A DNA stretch of 64,000 nucleotides from Flavobacterium suncheonense GH29-5 = DSM 17707 (GCF_000430025.1 NZ_AUCZ01000003.1:124001-188000), one strand, 5' to 3'; positions 43,770-52,502 are shown, counted from the stretch's first letter. The notes: a model not told the origin generated them from the sequence alone. Numbers and translations: made by a program.

Positions 43770-45121
43770 GGGTGCTCATTTTCATTAATCCCTTTCAGGT
43801 TGTAGGTTGTTATGATTGTTTTTAGTACCGGCAGCGTTATGACCAATAATCCGATAAAAATTCCGGTTCCGAAAAGTAAAAAGGCGACGTAAATCCAATG
43901 TGACTGCGACTGCATTTCGGAAAACGGAATCCCTTTGGTAAAATACATCCAATGACTTCGTTTTACCCCGGCCGCAAGTAAGCACAGCCAGAAAAGCAAA
44001 AGCGAAACATTAAAAATCCGGAAGCCTTTACTGATGAACGAAAGATTTATATCAGGCTTGTTTTTAGTGATGATATACAATACCGAAGCCAGTAAAATAG
44101 TAGTATTAATTCCGATGGTTGTTCCCATCGAATGCGCTACCGTAATATGCGTGCCGTGCGTAAAAAAATTGATGGCCGGAATGGAAAACAACAAGGCCAA
44201 AATCAGATTCAGAAAAACCCAGACATCGGCCATTACCAGAAATTTATACGGCAACAGGTTTTTGATTTTGGTTTCCTCCGGAAGCGACTTTTTCCATTCG
44301 TAAAGCATGTGGAATAAGATAATCCATTCGGTCATGCTGATACCATAGGCGACATAACGAACCCAGGGCGCCGTCGGAACAATATAAATGTGATGCGCCC
44401 ATCCGAACATTAAATTGGTAAGACCGAGAAAGTAAAAGAAGAACGATTTCCGGTTTCTGCCGATACTGTCGTCGCCTTTTATTTTCGCCATCAGATAAAT
44501 CGCCGTACCGTACACCAGCATGTTCCAGGAGCCTACAAACGAACCTCCGGCTTTCCACTGAATGGCCAACGATTTGATGAAATTGTTTTTAATCTCCGGG
44601 TGCAGCCACAGGTAGGCTTCACTCAAATGATAGGTCATAAAAATGATTCCCGTGCCCCACATCCAGTAATACACCGGCCAGTTTCGGATTTTGCCCACCA
44701 TCGTTTTGTAATAATTAATACCGAACAACAGCCAGCCGAAAAGTATCGGCAACATCAGATAGGGCGGAAATTCGAGATATTCTTTTCCACCGAAATCTCC
44801 TGTAAAATAGCTGTAGTAAACAGCAAGACCAATGATCAAAAATAGAAAATAATGGATTTGCAACAATCGGGCGGAATACAGACGCAGGGCTTCCGAATTC
44901 GGCAAATAATAATAAATCCCTCCAACGGCACAAAGAATAATCCAGGCAATAACACTCGTTACATGGAACGGACGCAGACTGTTAAAAGGAAGTATTTCTT
45001 TTATAAATTCGGGAAGAATGTATTGCAATCCGGACAGAATTCCGAAGATCATTCCCAGTAATAAAGCCAGTAGTGCAGTAGCGATGAAGAGTATGGATGT
45101 TTTATTTCGTATCGTATTCAT
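43766..45121 (-). CDS. NorB-like heme-copper oxidase family protein with altered active site
   Basis: 451 residues with 12 TM helices, overall layout of NorB. Conserved: His53 (LRPFHVT), His243-His244 ([10 protein letters not shown]) and His330 (THITVAHSM). Missing: the helix-VI FeB His and the nearby Glu of NorB, replaced in [17 protein letters not shown] (no His or Glu), and the second His of the HxH pair, which is Met332. It should still bind heme but can hardly be a normal NO reductase. It pairs with a NorC-like cytochrome 48 bases upstream and overlaps nadA. Confidence 0.8.
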   Translation of the reverse strand: MNTIRNKTSILFIATALLALLLGMIFGILSGLQYILPEFIKEILPFNSLRPFHVTSVIAWIILCAVGGIYYYLPNSEALRLYSARLLQIHYFLFLIIGLAVYYSYFTGDFGGKEYLEFPPYLMLPILFGWLLFGINYYKTMVGKIRNWPVYYWMWGTGIIFMTYHLSEAYLWLHPEIKNNFIKSLAIQWKAGGSFVGSWNMLVYGTAIYLMAKIKGDDSIGRNRKSFFFYFLGLTNLMFGWAHHIYIVPTAPWVRYVAYGISMTEWIILFHMLYEWKKSLPEETKIKNLLPYKFLVMADVWVFLNLILALLFSIPAINFFTHGTHITVAHSMGTTIGINTTILLASVLYIITKNKPDINLSFISKGFRIFNVSLLLFWLCLLAAGVKRSHWMYFTKGIPFSEMQSQSHWIYVAFLLFGTGIFIGLLVITLPVLKTIITTYNLKGINENEHP

Positions 45122-45169
45122 AATTAGTTGTCGTAGGTATAAAATGGAATTCGCTTTTCCGTAGTTCTG

Positions 45170-45613
45170 TTATTCCTGGCTCTTTTCATTTTTATACTCA
45201 ATAGTAACCCATCCGTCGGGTGTTATGGTTGCATTATAATTCGGATAATAACCGGAGGCATCCACTTCTTTCAGAAAAGTGGTGAGGGCTTCTTTCTCCG
45301 CTTCGGAAAAACGGAACTTAGGCATTGTTTTAACACCGCTGTTCAGAAAAGCTTTGATGTACTCCGGCCCTTTGTTTTCCGCTGAAAACACATTGGTTAA
45401 ATCCGGCCCCAGATAGCCGCCCAAACCGTACAACTGATGACAGGAAAAACAATTGTTCTGCTGCCAGAGGGCTTGTCCGTGGAGCGCTTTTTCACTCAGT
45501 GGGGTTTTGTATTGTGCATCATCATCGGCGTAAATCGTAAAATTGTACAACCCGAAAACACTAACCAAAGCAAGCATACAGCCCATGTAAATTTTCGTTT
45601 TCTTATGTGTCAT
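45170..45613 (-). CDS. NorC-like membrane cytochrome c
   Basis: 147 residues from ATG 45613 (the longer frame would need a TTG start). It has one TM anchor (IYMGCMLALVSVFGLYNFTIY), then ALWQQNNCFSCHQLYGLGGYLGPDL with a CFSCH heme site and a Met in TMPKFRFSE. The arrangement resembles NorC, including the GGYLGPDLT segment. First gene of the NorB-like/nadAB/FUSC operon. Confidence 0.88.
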   Translation of the reverse strand: MTHKKTKIYMGCMLALVSVFGLYNFTIYADDDAQYKTPLSEKALHGQALWQQNNCFSCHQLYGLGGYLGPDLTNVFSAENKGPEYIKAFLNSGVKTMPKFRFSEAEKEALTTFLKEVDASGYYPNYNATITPDGWVTIEYKNEKSQE

Positions 45614-45635
45614 AGCAGTTAAAAACAATAGAAGA

Positions 45636-45709
45636 CAAAATTATCCTTAATAAAAACAAGGAAGTATGATTTTTATCAGTTTTTACTAAAATTAGAAGGG
45701 CAATATTTG
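45636..45709. promoter_or_regulatory. Shared operator: NorC-like operon and 612-aa protein gene
   Basis: Site TGATTTTTATCA (45667-45678) lies midway between two promoters. Leftward, an exact TAATTTTG (45643 to 45636) starts 35 bp from the far end of the site; rightward, AATATTTG (45702-45709, first base off consensus) starts 35 bp from the near end. One dimer could activate both operons. Confidence 0.75.
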
Positions 45710-45727
45710 CGAATTAAATTCAATACA

Positions 45728-47545
45728 ATGAAAAGCACTCTAAAAACCAATTCCTTACATACTTTCCACATACCCGTCATGGGATTGGCGTATACCATAG
45801 ACAGTCCTATCCGTGTGGCGCAATACGGTATTTCGTCGGTAATTTCCATTATGGATGATGAACTCATCGAAAAAATGAACGCTTTTTACAGCAAAAAATT
45901 CAATTTGCCCTATCAGGAAATTTCACAGAAAATAAGTGATTACCGCGCCAAACGCATCACTTCCTATTTAAACACGGTCGACAAAATCGTAACTTCAAAA
46001 TTCGAACATTTCAAAACCGAACTTTCGGAAAGCAAAGCCGCCCTGGAAAATTTCATTACGATGTTGCCGAACAAATCTGAAATTAAGAAAGGACTGGAAA
46101 ATTTCCTTCAGGAAGGTTGTATCATCAAAGAGAACATCAAAAATTATCTGGAGAAAAATCTTTATCCCGGAGCAATTGACATCAATATCATGACAAAAGT
46201 CGACAAGGACAATTTCGACAAAAAAGAACAGCTTCCCATAGAATTCAACGATGCGCACGCCGCTTTACGGGGTTTTGCCAACAGCACTTTAAATTCATCC
46301 GTGGTGCTGTCTGCCGGTATGAATCCGAGACTGTACAGTTATTTTGAAAGCTTTCCGGATTTCTTTCCCGACGAAAATTCAGCACTGAAGAAAAAAATCA
46401 TCCTGAAAGTAAGCGATTTCCGATCGGCGATGATTCAGGGCAATTTTTTGGCTAAAAAAGGCTTGTGGGTTTCCGAATACCGCATCGAATCCGGCTTAAA
46501 TTGCGGCGGACATGCTTTTGCCACCGATGGCTTTTTATTGGGCCCGATTTTGGAAGAATTCAAACAGAAAAAAGAAAACCTGATTGCTTCTGCACATGAA
46601 TTGTTGTGCAAAGCGTTGCAACAAAAAAACCTTCCCGTACCCGAAGCACCTCTGGATTTAAAAATCACCGTTCAGGGCGGCGTGGGAACTGCCGAAGAAC
46701 ACGAGTTTTTACTCGATTTTTACAAAACGGATTCCGTGGGCTGGGGCTCGCCTTTCCTGTTGGTTCCGGAAGCGACGTCATCGGATAACGACACCCGAGA
46801 ATTACTGGCAAAAGCCAAAGAGGAAGATCTTTATCTGAGCAATATTTCACCGCTGGGCGTTCCGTTCAATATGGTTAAAGGAACAACTAATGAGCTGCTG
46901 CGGGAAAAACGTATTCGCGAAAATAAAGCGGGAAGTTCCTGTCCGAAAAAATATCTGGCGCTGAGCAAAGAATACGATAAAAAAGGTATCTGCACCGCAT
47001 CCCGGAAATATCAGGAGTTAAAACTGTCGGAACTCGAATCCGAAAAAGAAAATCTGTCGGATAAGGAATATGCTAAAAAACAAAGAACCATTACAGAAAA
47101 ATCCTGCCTCTGCATCGGTCTGGCGAACGCTTCCTTGTTGGAAAACAATATCAAAATTAAAGGAGAAGCACAAGGCGTAGTGGTGTGTCCCGGACCCAAT
47201 ATTGCGTATTTCGACCGACAATATTCTTTGTTTGAAATGGTACAGCACATCTACGGTTACAAATCCGTGTTAAACAACGTGAAGCGTCCGAACCTGTTTG
47301 TAAAAGAACTCTCGCTGTACCTGAACTATTTCAGAAAGGAGGTACAGGAAGCCTTAGAATCGGGAAATACCGCACAACAAAAGAAACTGAACCATTTTAA
47401 GGAAAATCTGCTGTCGGGCATTGAGTATTACCGGAATCTTTTTGCGGGCGGAAACTATTTCCAAAAAGAGAAAGAAGCGATTCAGAACCAACTGAACCAA
47501 TACAAAACAGCACTCGAAACCGTAGAAATCGGTGCGTTGGTATAA
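45728..47545 (+). CDS. Nitronate-monooxygenase-like FMN-barrel protein, unknown role
   Basis: 605 residues from ATG 45728 (the ORF opens at 45707, inside the promoter). Segments recall the NMO/2-nitropropane dioxygenase barrel: HIPVMGLAYTIDSPIRVAQYG at the N-terminus, LNCGGHAFATDGFLLGPIL (compare the GGH loop) and ITVQGGVGTAEEHEFLLDFY followed by VGWGSPFLLVPEAT (compare the phosphate loop and final strand). Extra parts include a helical insert near residues 45-130 and a Cys-containing C-terminal region (SSCPKKY, GICTAS, SCLCIG, VVCPGP) that could hold an Fe-S cluster. Much longer than ordinary NMO (320-380). It is predicted to be FNR-activated. Confidence 0.65.
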   Translation: MKSTLKTNSLHTFHIPVMGLAYTIDSPIRVAQYGISSVISIMDDELIEKMNAFYSKKFNLPYQEISQKISDYRAKRITSYLNTVDKIVTSKFEHFKTELSESKAALENFITMLPNKSEIKKGLENFLQEGCIIKENIKNYLEKNLYPGAIDINIMTKVDKDNFDKKEQLPIEFNDAHAALRGFANSTLNSSVVLSAGMNPRLYSYFESFPDFFPDENSALKKKIILKVSDFRSAMIQGNFLAKKGLWVSEYRIESGLNCGGHAFATDGFLLGPILEEFKQKKENLIASAHELLCKALQQKNLPVPEAPLDLKITVQGGVGTAEEHEFLLDFYKTDSVGWGSPFLLVPEATSSDNDTRELLAKAKEEDLYLSNISPLGVPFNMVKGTTNELLREKRIRENKAGSSCPKKYLALSKEYDKKGICTASRKYQELKLSELESEKENLSDKEYAKKQRTITEKSCLCIGLANASLLENNIKIKGEAQGVVVCPGPNIAYFDRQYSLFEMVQHIYGYKSVLNNVKRPNLFVKELSLYLNYFRKEVQEALESGNTAQQKKLNHFKENLLSGIEYYRNLFAGGNYFQKEKEAIQNQLNQYKTALETVEIGALV

Positions 47546-47548
47546 CAA

Positions 47549-47576
47549 AAAAAGGCTTGAAAATTCAAGCCTTTTT
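47549..47576. terminator. Bidirectional terminator
   Basis: GGCTTGAA (47554-47561) pairs with TTCAAGCC (47564-47571), extended by A/T runs on both sides, between convergent genes. Confidence 0.85.
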
Positions 47577-47580
47577 GTTT

Positions 47581-48015
47581 TTAATACCGTAAGAACGTAT
47601 ATCCGGACTTAATGCCTAAAGCCAACTCTTCCAAGGTAGTGTTTTCCAGCATCGTTATTAATTCTGCTTTTATGAATTTGAATTTGTCGTGCACCGGACA
47701 AGGACGTACTTCCGAACAATCGCGAAGTCCCAAACCGCAACCTCTGAAAATCGAATCGCCGTCTATGGCTTCAACGATATCTGCCAGTTTTACCTCTTTC
47801 ATTCGCGTCTTTTCAATGCTGAACCCGCCTCCAACTCCTTTGGCCGAACTCACAATGTTGCGATGTACGAGTTTCTGAAGGATTTTAGCCGTAAAAGCCA
47901 CCGGAGAATCAATTTCCTCCGCGATTTCTTTCTGCCCGACTCTGTTGCTTTTTAAAGATTCGGACGCTATAAAAATAGTGGCTCTGATTCCGTATTCACA
48001 TGCTTTTGAAAACAT
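47581..48015 (-). CDS. Rrf2-family regulator, NsrR-like
   Basis: 144 residues: winged helix (ACEYGIRATIFIA, VGQKEIAEEIDSPVAFTAKILQKLVHRNIVSSAKGVGGGFS) and three Cys in IFRGCGLGLRDCSEVRPCPVH that would bind an Fe-S cluster, as in NsrR and IscR. NsrR is the usual NO-sensing repressor of nor and ric genes; the 7-6-7 operators in this window fit such a target set. IscR or another Rrf2 protein is the main alternative. A -7 box TATTTTTG is at 48128 to 48121. Confidence 0.8.
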   Translation of the reverse strand: MFSKACEYGIRATIFIASESLKSNRVGQKEIAEEIDSPVAFTAKILQKLVHRNIVSSAKGVGGGFSIEKTRMKEVKLADIVEAIDGDSIFRGCGLGLRDCSEVRPCPVHDKFKFIKAELITMLENTTLEELALGIKSGYTFLRY

Positions 48016-48118
48016 AGTCTTATCTTGATTATCTGGTGTTCAATCACTCTGCAAAATACAAATTTTGAGATTCATTCAAAACGGATTTTCAAAGTAATCG
48101 TACTATTTTTGAAAAAGA

Positions 48119-48130
48119 GACAAAAATATC
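48119..48130 (-). promoter_or_regulatory. Rrf2 gene promoter, possible weak self-operator
   Basis: Exact minus-strand -7 box TATTTTTG (48128 to 48121). A GAC-N6-ATC core (48119-48130) overlaps it, but the outer bases fit the 7-6-7 motif poorly. Confidence 0.35.
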
Positions 48131-48164
48131 GTATTTTAAAAACAAATCAAAGAAAACAACTTTT

Positions 48165-48653
48165 TTATTCCAAAAGTTTCAGCATCCAGACCGGACAGGA
48201 AGAATGACCCGTGCAGCCCATCGGTTGCTCAAGATAGGTAAACCCTGATTTTACATACAGTTTCTGCGCCGCTTCCATGTATGGCATGGTTTCGAGGTAA
48301 CATTGCTCAAAACCAAATGCTTTTGCTTTTTGCAGACAAAGCTCCATCATCCTTGCTCCGATTCCCAAGCCGCGTGTTTCGGGTAAAAAATACATTTTCT
48401 GTAATTCACAAACTTTGGGCGAACCGTTGGCCAAGGGCGCAATTCCGGCACCTCCGATGATTCTGCCTTCTTTTTCGACTACAAAATACACCGAATTCGG
48501 TTCGGAATACGTTTCAAACATGCAATCCAGCTGCGGATCGGCGTATGCAGTGCCCACCTTCGGCACGTTAAATTCCTCCAAAACACTGCGGATTACTTTC
48601 GCAACGGAAACATTGTCAGCCTTTTGGATTTCCCGTAAAATCACTTCGCTCAT
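48165..48653 (-). CDS. GNAT-family N-acetyltransferase
   Basis: 162 residues from ATG 48653, which fits the GNAT start (MSEVILREIQKAD); the longer ORF runs into the divergent ribD gene and is not credible. The acetyl-CoA loop is LPETRGLGIGARMME, with IGGAGIAPL before and CYLETMPYMEAAQKLYVKSGF after. Substrate unknown. A His/Cys-rich tail (MGCTGHSSCPVWM) ends the protein. Confidence 0.88.
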   Translation of the reverse strand: MSEVILREIQKADNVSVAKVIRSVLEEFNVPKVGTAYADPQLDCMFETYSEPNSVYFVVEKEGRIIGGAGIAPLANGSPKVCELQKMYFLPETRGLGIGARMMELCLQKAKAFGFEQCYLETMPYMEAAQKLYVKSGFTYLEQPMGCTGHSSCPVWMLKLLE

Positions 48654-48668
48654 TGTCAAGAAATAGCT

Positions 48669-48676
48669 TAATTTTG
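48669..48676 (+). promoter_or_regulatory. ribD -7 box TAATTTTG
   Basis: Exact match, ending 4 bases before the GTG at 48681; the mRNA is probably leaderless. Confidence 0.6.
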
Positions 48677-48680
48677 CAGG

Positions 48681-49724
48681 GTGAAGATACAAGAAAAATA
48701 TATGCAGCGCTGCATCGAATTGGCGAAAAACGGTTTGGGAACGACGTATCCGAATCCGATGGTGGGCAGTGTGATTGTACACGACGGCAAAATTATCGGC
48801 GAAGGCTGGCATCGGAAAGCCGGAGAACCTCATGCCGAAGTAAATGCCATTAATTCCGTTACCGACAAATCGCTGCTTCCAAAAGCGACCATTTACGTGA
48901 GTCTGGAACCGTGCAGTCATTTTGGCAAAACGCCGCCCTGCGCTGATTTGATTATCCGACACAAAATCCCAAACGTGGTTATCGGTACGATTGACCCTTT
49001 CGCGAAAGTGGCCGGAAACGGCATCAAAAAACTAATGGAAGCCGGTTGCAATGTAACAGTTGGCGTTTTGGAAGATGAATGCAACGAACTCAACAAACGT
49101 TTCTTCACTTTTCATCAGCAGAAAAGACCGTATGTTATTTTGAAATGGGCCGAAACTGCCGACGGTTTCATCGCGCCGAAAACCAAATCGGAACAAAAAC
49201 CAGTGTGGATTACCAATCCGTATTCGAGACAATTGGTGCACCAATGGCGCAGCGAAGAACAGGCGATTTTAGTAGGCACACAAACCGTTTTGGACGATAA
49301 TCCGAAATTGGACGTTCGGGACTGGAAAGGCAACAATCCGGTTCGGGTGGTTTTGGATCGGACAGGAAAGATTACATCAGGTTACCATGTAAAAGACAAT
49401 TCCATAAAAACGATTATTCTTACCGAAAATCGAAATTCTGAAAATTTTGAAGCTGTTTTTTTCGAAAATTGTAACTTTGCTAATGCACTGGCAAAAACGA
49501 TTACCGAAGTACTTTACAGGTACGGTATTCAGTCTGTAATTGTTGAGGGCGGACGACAAACGCTTCAAACTTTTATCGATGCGAATATCTGGGACGAAGC
49601 CAGAATTTTTAAAGGAAACCAACTTTTTTCAGAAGGAACGCCTTCTCCGAAATTACAAGGTAACCTAATCCAAAAAAAAATGATTCTTGAGGACGAATTA
49701 TTAATGTTCAAGAACTATGATTGA
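48681..49724 (+). CDS. ribD: Riboflavin biosynthesis deaminase/reductase
   Basis: Two-domain enzyme for the second and third steps of riboflavin synthesis. Deaminase: YPNPMVGSVIVHDGKIIGEGWH, PHAEVNAI and SLEPCSHFGKTPPC (zinc His and Cys). Reductase: YVILKWAETADGFIA, GTQTVLDDNPKLDVR, VEGGRQTLQTFI. The start is GTG 48681, giving MKIQEKYMQRCIELA as in homologues; ATG 48702 would cut this helix. Overlaps the next gene by 8 bases. Confidence 0.94.
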   Translation: MKIQEKYMQRCIELAKNGLGTTYPNPMVGSVIVHDGKIIGEGWHRKAGEPHAEVNAINSVTDKSLLPKATIYVSLEPCSHFGKTPPCADLIIRHKIPNVVIGTIDPFAKVAGNGIKKLMEAGCNVTVGVLEDECNELNKRFFTFHQQKRPYVILKWAETADGFIAPKTKSEQKPVWITNPYSRQLVHQWRSEEQAILVGTQTVLDDNPKLDVRDWKGNNPVRVVLDRTGKITSGYHVKDNSIKTIILTENRNSENFEAVFFENCNFANALAKTITEVLYRYGIQSVIVEGGRQTLQTFIDANIWDEARIFKGNQLFSEGTPSPKLQGNLIQKKMILEDELLMFKNYD

Positions 49725-50316
49725 CACCATTATTTTTGATTTCGGAAATGTTTTTATCAATCTGAGCCAGGAAGCGCCTTTTGACCATATGCGCAAAATC
49801 GGATTGACCTGCTGGAATGAAGATTTAGACAGCCTGAACAAGCGTTACGAAAAAGGCAAGATTGACGAATTACAGTTTTTTAAGGCTTTTCAGCGTTATA
49901 TTCCCAACCGGGAATTAGACGAGATCCGGGAAGCCTGGAATTCCATTTTATTGGATTTCCCGTTGTATCGTTTGGAGTTTCTGCAAAAATTAGCCACCAA
50001 ATACCGTTTGTTTCTGTTAAGCAATACAGACAAAACGCATATCGATAAATTCGAACACAAAGTGGGCATGACCTTCAGCCGCGACTTTTACCAATGTTTC
50101 GAAAAGGTGTATTTTTCGTATGAAATCGGACTGCGAAAACCCGATCCGGAAATTTTCAATTACATTATCAACCGTCACAACTTAGATCCGCAACGCACCC
50201 TTTTTGTAGACGACAACCGCCACAATACCGAAGTAGCCGCTAATTTAGGACTTCAGGTCTGGAATTTGGAAGTCGGCAAAGAAGATGTGGTAGATTTGTT
50301 GGATAAAAACTGGTAA
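49717..50316 (+). CDS. HAD-superfamily hydrolase
   Basis: 199 residues. Motif I IIFDFGNVFIN (the second Asp of DxD is replaced by Asn, as in the FMN/epoxide-hydrolase-like YihX group, which has DxGNV), motif II LFLLSNTD, motif III Lys in GLRKPDPEIF and motif IV LFVDDNRHN. Probably a sugar- or FMN-phosphate phosphatase. Coupled to ribD, so a role in the dephosphorylation step of riboflavin synthesis is possible but unproven. Confidence 0.88.
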   Translation: MIDTIIFDFGNVFINLSQEAPFDHMRKIGLTCWNEDLDSLNKRYEKGKIDELQFFKAFQRYIPNRELDEIREAWNSILLDFPLYRLEFLQKLATKYRLFLLSNTDKTHIDKFEHKVGMTFSRDFYQCFEKVYFSYEIGLRKPDPEIFNYIINRHNLDPQRTLFVDDNRHNTEVAANLGLQVWNLEVGKEDVVDLLDKNW

Positions 50317-50323
50317 CTGCCCC

Positions 50324-50932
50324 TTGGAACAGGATTCGTATAAAACCTTAGCTTCCCCTTCGGAAGAAGTGCTCTATAAAGAAAAAAACAGCAAGTTTTT
50401 CGGTTACGCCTTTCCGGTTACTACGGAAGAAGAAGTGAAAAGCATCGTGGAAAATCTGAAAAAACAACACTTTTCTGCCCGGCATTGGTGTTATGCTTTT
50501 CAATTGGGTACCGAAAAAATCCAGTACCGCGCCAATGACGACGGCGAACCAAACAATTCGGCCGGCATGCCCATTTACGGACAAATCCAGTCTTTTGAAG
50601 TTACTAATGTTCTGGTAGTGGTCGTTCGTTATTTTGGCGGCGTAAAACTGGGTGTCGGCGGCTTGATTTCTGCTTACAAAACCGCTGCGCAAATGGCTTT
50701 GGAAGTTTCAGACATTGTTGAAAAAACCATCGACATTCATTACCTGGTTCGCTTCGATTACAAAAACATGAACAAAGTGATGCGGATCATCAAAGAAAAA
50801 AATCTGGATATCATTGCCCAGAAAATGGAAATGAGTTGCGAAATTGAAATTGCTACCCGAAAAAAAAATGCCGAAATGATTTTCGACACTTTTTCGAATT
50901 TGTATGAGGTGGAGATTTTACAACAAAACTGA
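50324..50932 (+). CDS. YigZ/IMPACT-family protein
   Basis: 202 residues. Family block: KFFGYAFPV, ARHWCYAFQLG, DDGEPNNSAGMPIYGQIQ, VVVVRYFGGVKLGVGGLISAYK. Starts with TTG (MEQDSYKTLASPSEEVLYKE), which matches the N-terminus usual for the family; no ATG is available in this region. Function not settled in any organism, possibly linked to ribosomes. Confidence 0.88.
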   Translation: MEQDSYKTLASPSEEVLYKEKNSKFFGYAFPVTTEEEVKSIVENLKKQHFSARHWCYAFQLGTEKIQYRANDDGEPNNSAGMPIYGQIQSFEVTNVLVVVVRYFGGVKLGVGGLISAYKTAAQMALEVSDIVEKTIDIHYLVRFDYKNMNKVMRIIKEKNLDIIAQKMEMSCEIEIATRKKNAEMIFDTFSNLYEVEILQQN

Positions 50933-51006
50933 TCTTTTTTGTCAGAATAATCGTTTTTTTTGTTTGTATAGTTAAGTTTCATTTTTTTACAAAAAATCTT
51001 ATAAAA

Positions 51007-52427
51007 ATGAAACAAGTTTATCTTTATTTATTATTGCTCTTCTCAATAACTTTTAATGCTCAAGAGACAATAAGCTGTGGCACAGACGATTTCGAAATCA
51101 ATCTTAACGCATTCCCGCCTCCTCCCGGTGAACTAACTTTAGTTGATAATGACACCCCCATGGTTTTTAATATTTTTTTTCATTATGTAAAAAATAGTGA
51201 TGGTCAATTTACAGGATTACCCGATTTACCAGGATATGGCGTAAGTGAAATAGGAATTTTAAATGCAGTTCGCTCTTTAAATTTGTCATTTAACCCGCAC
51301 AATATCTATTTTAAGTACCTCGGTTATCAAATAATTAATGACCCAACACCGAATGGTTCGTACACCAACCTCACGCAAACACAAAACCTGATTGACGAAT
51401 ATGCTCACCCAAATGCTTTCAACTATTTTGTTGTAAACAGCATTCAGAGTTCTCCAGGAGGATTACCCGTTTCAGGATTTGCCATGCCTAATAGCCCAAA
51501 TATGTTTTTCACAAAAGGTATATTTACCGATAATACTAGTCAAACCAATCTAGCCTTAACTGCTCATGAAACAGGCCATGTCTTAAATTTAAGGCATGCA
51601 TATTTTGGTTTCAACAATGCTCAGAATTGTGAAAGAGTGACCCGTGACCCACTAAACCCTTTGTACAATGCCACAACTCATGGTGATTTAGTAGCCGACA
51701 CTCCTGCACAACCGGACTATCCGTGTTGTGTTCAAACCGATTGTTCGATCCCAATCAACGATACGACGCACACTAATTATTATGGCGAAACGTATGAAAA
51801 TATAAATATTGGTAATTTCATGAGTTATTTGTTAACCTGCAATCGTCATTTCACAAATGGTCAGGCACAACGAATGCACCAATCTGTTCTTAACAACTGG
51901 AATTATTACTCACCATGTATGAATACCGTTGAAAGCCTTTACCAACCTTTTGAAGCAATAGGCATAGCAGGCTCAACCGTGGTTAGCATTCAAAACAATA
52001 ACGACGGTACGGCCAATGTTTGCCGAAACCTACTTATGAAACACCGTTTCCAACCCGGGTTTACTTATGAATTCCCGGACAGTTTTGGAGAAGACCCTTT
52101 AGCAGCCAATGTAAATCAGGTTCCGGTAATTAAAAACAACACCTTTAACTTTAGGGTAAAAATACAACAATTAAGCGGTATACATTATGAAACGGTTTTA
52201 GTTAACTGTTCCAAGATGGTTATTTGTCAAAACGAACCTTATATTAAGGGGATGCTCATATCCACACAAACACTTTTGGCTCTACCAATATAACTGTTCA
52301 AGAACTTAACCAAGAACAAGTTAACAACCCTAATTTATACGAAGCCTTAACAGAACAACATTACCATATCCTACAAAAAGAAACAGATCACGGTGCTGTT
52401 AAAGAAGAAATTATATACAAACCCTGA
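51007..52427 (+). pseudogene. M43-like secreted metalloprotease, frameshifted at its 3' end
   Basis: Signal peptide (LLLLFSITFNAQ), then a metzincin zinc site LTAHETGHVLNLRHAYF and a Met-turn INIGNFMSYLLTC, as in pappalysin-type M43 proteases. The first frame stops at 52293 (428 residues). Just before this, GGGG at 52248-52251 marks a probable frame break: one extra G would continue as HIHTNTFGSTNITVQELNQ and on to a stop at 52427, adding about 45 plausible residues. Either an indel or an assembly error. More AT-rich than its neighbours. Confidence 0.75.
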
Positions 52428-52432
52428 AAAAC

Positions 52433-52466
52433 AAATCCGCTGGGAAATTTCCCAGCGGATTTTTAA
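52433..52466 (+). terminator. Perfect-palindrome terminator
   Basis: 15-bp perfect inverted repeat (52433-52447 with 52448-52462) followed by T. It lies 5 bases after the restored stop codon at 52427, which supports the longer reading of the upstream gene. Confidence 0.85.
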
Positions 52467-52502
52467 TTAATTTTACTTACTCGTAAACCTAAAGCTGTCA
52501 GC

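Noticed and set aside
48690-48962. N-terminal extension of the GNAT protein at 48165
   Set aside because: The extension is antisense to ribD and has no domain; the ATG at 48653 gives a normal GNAT length.
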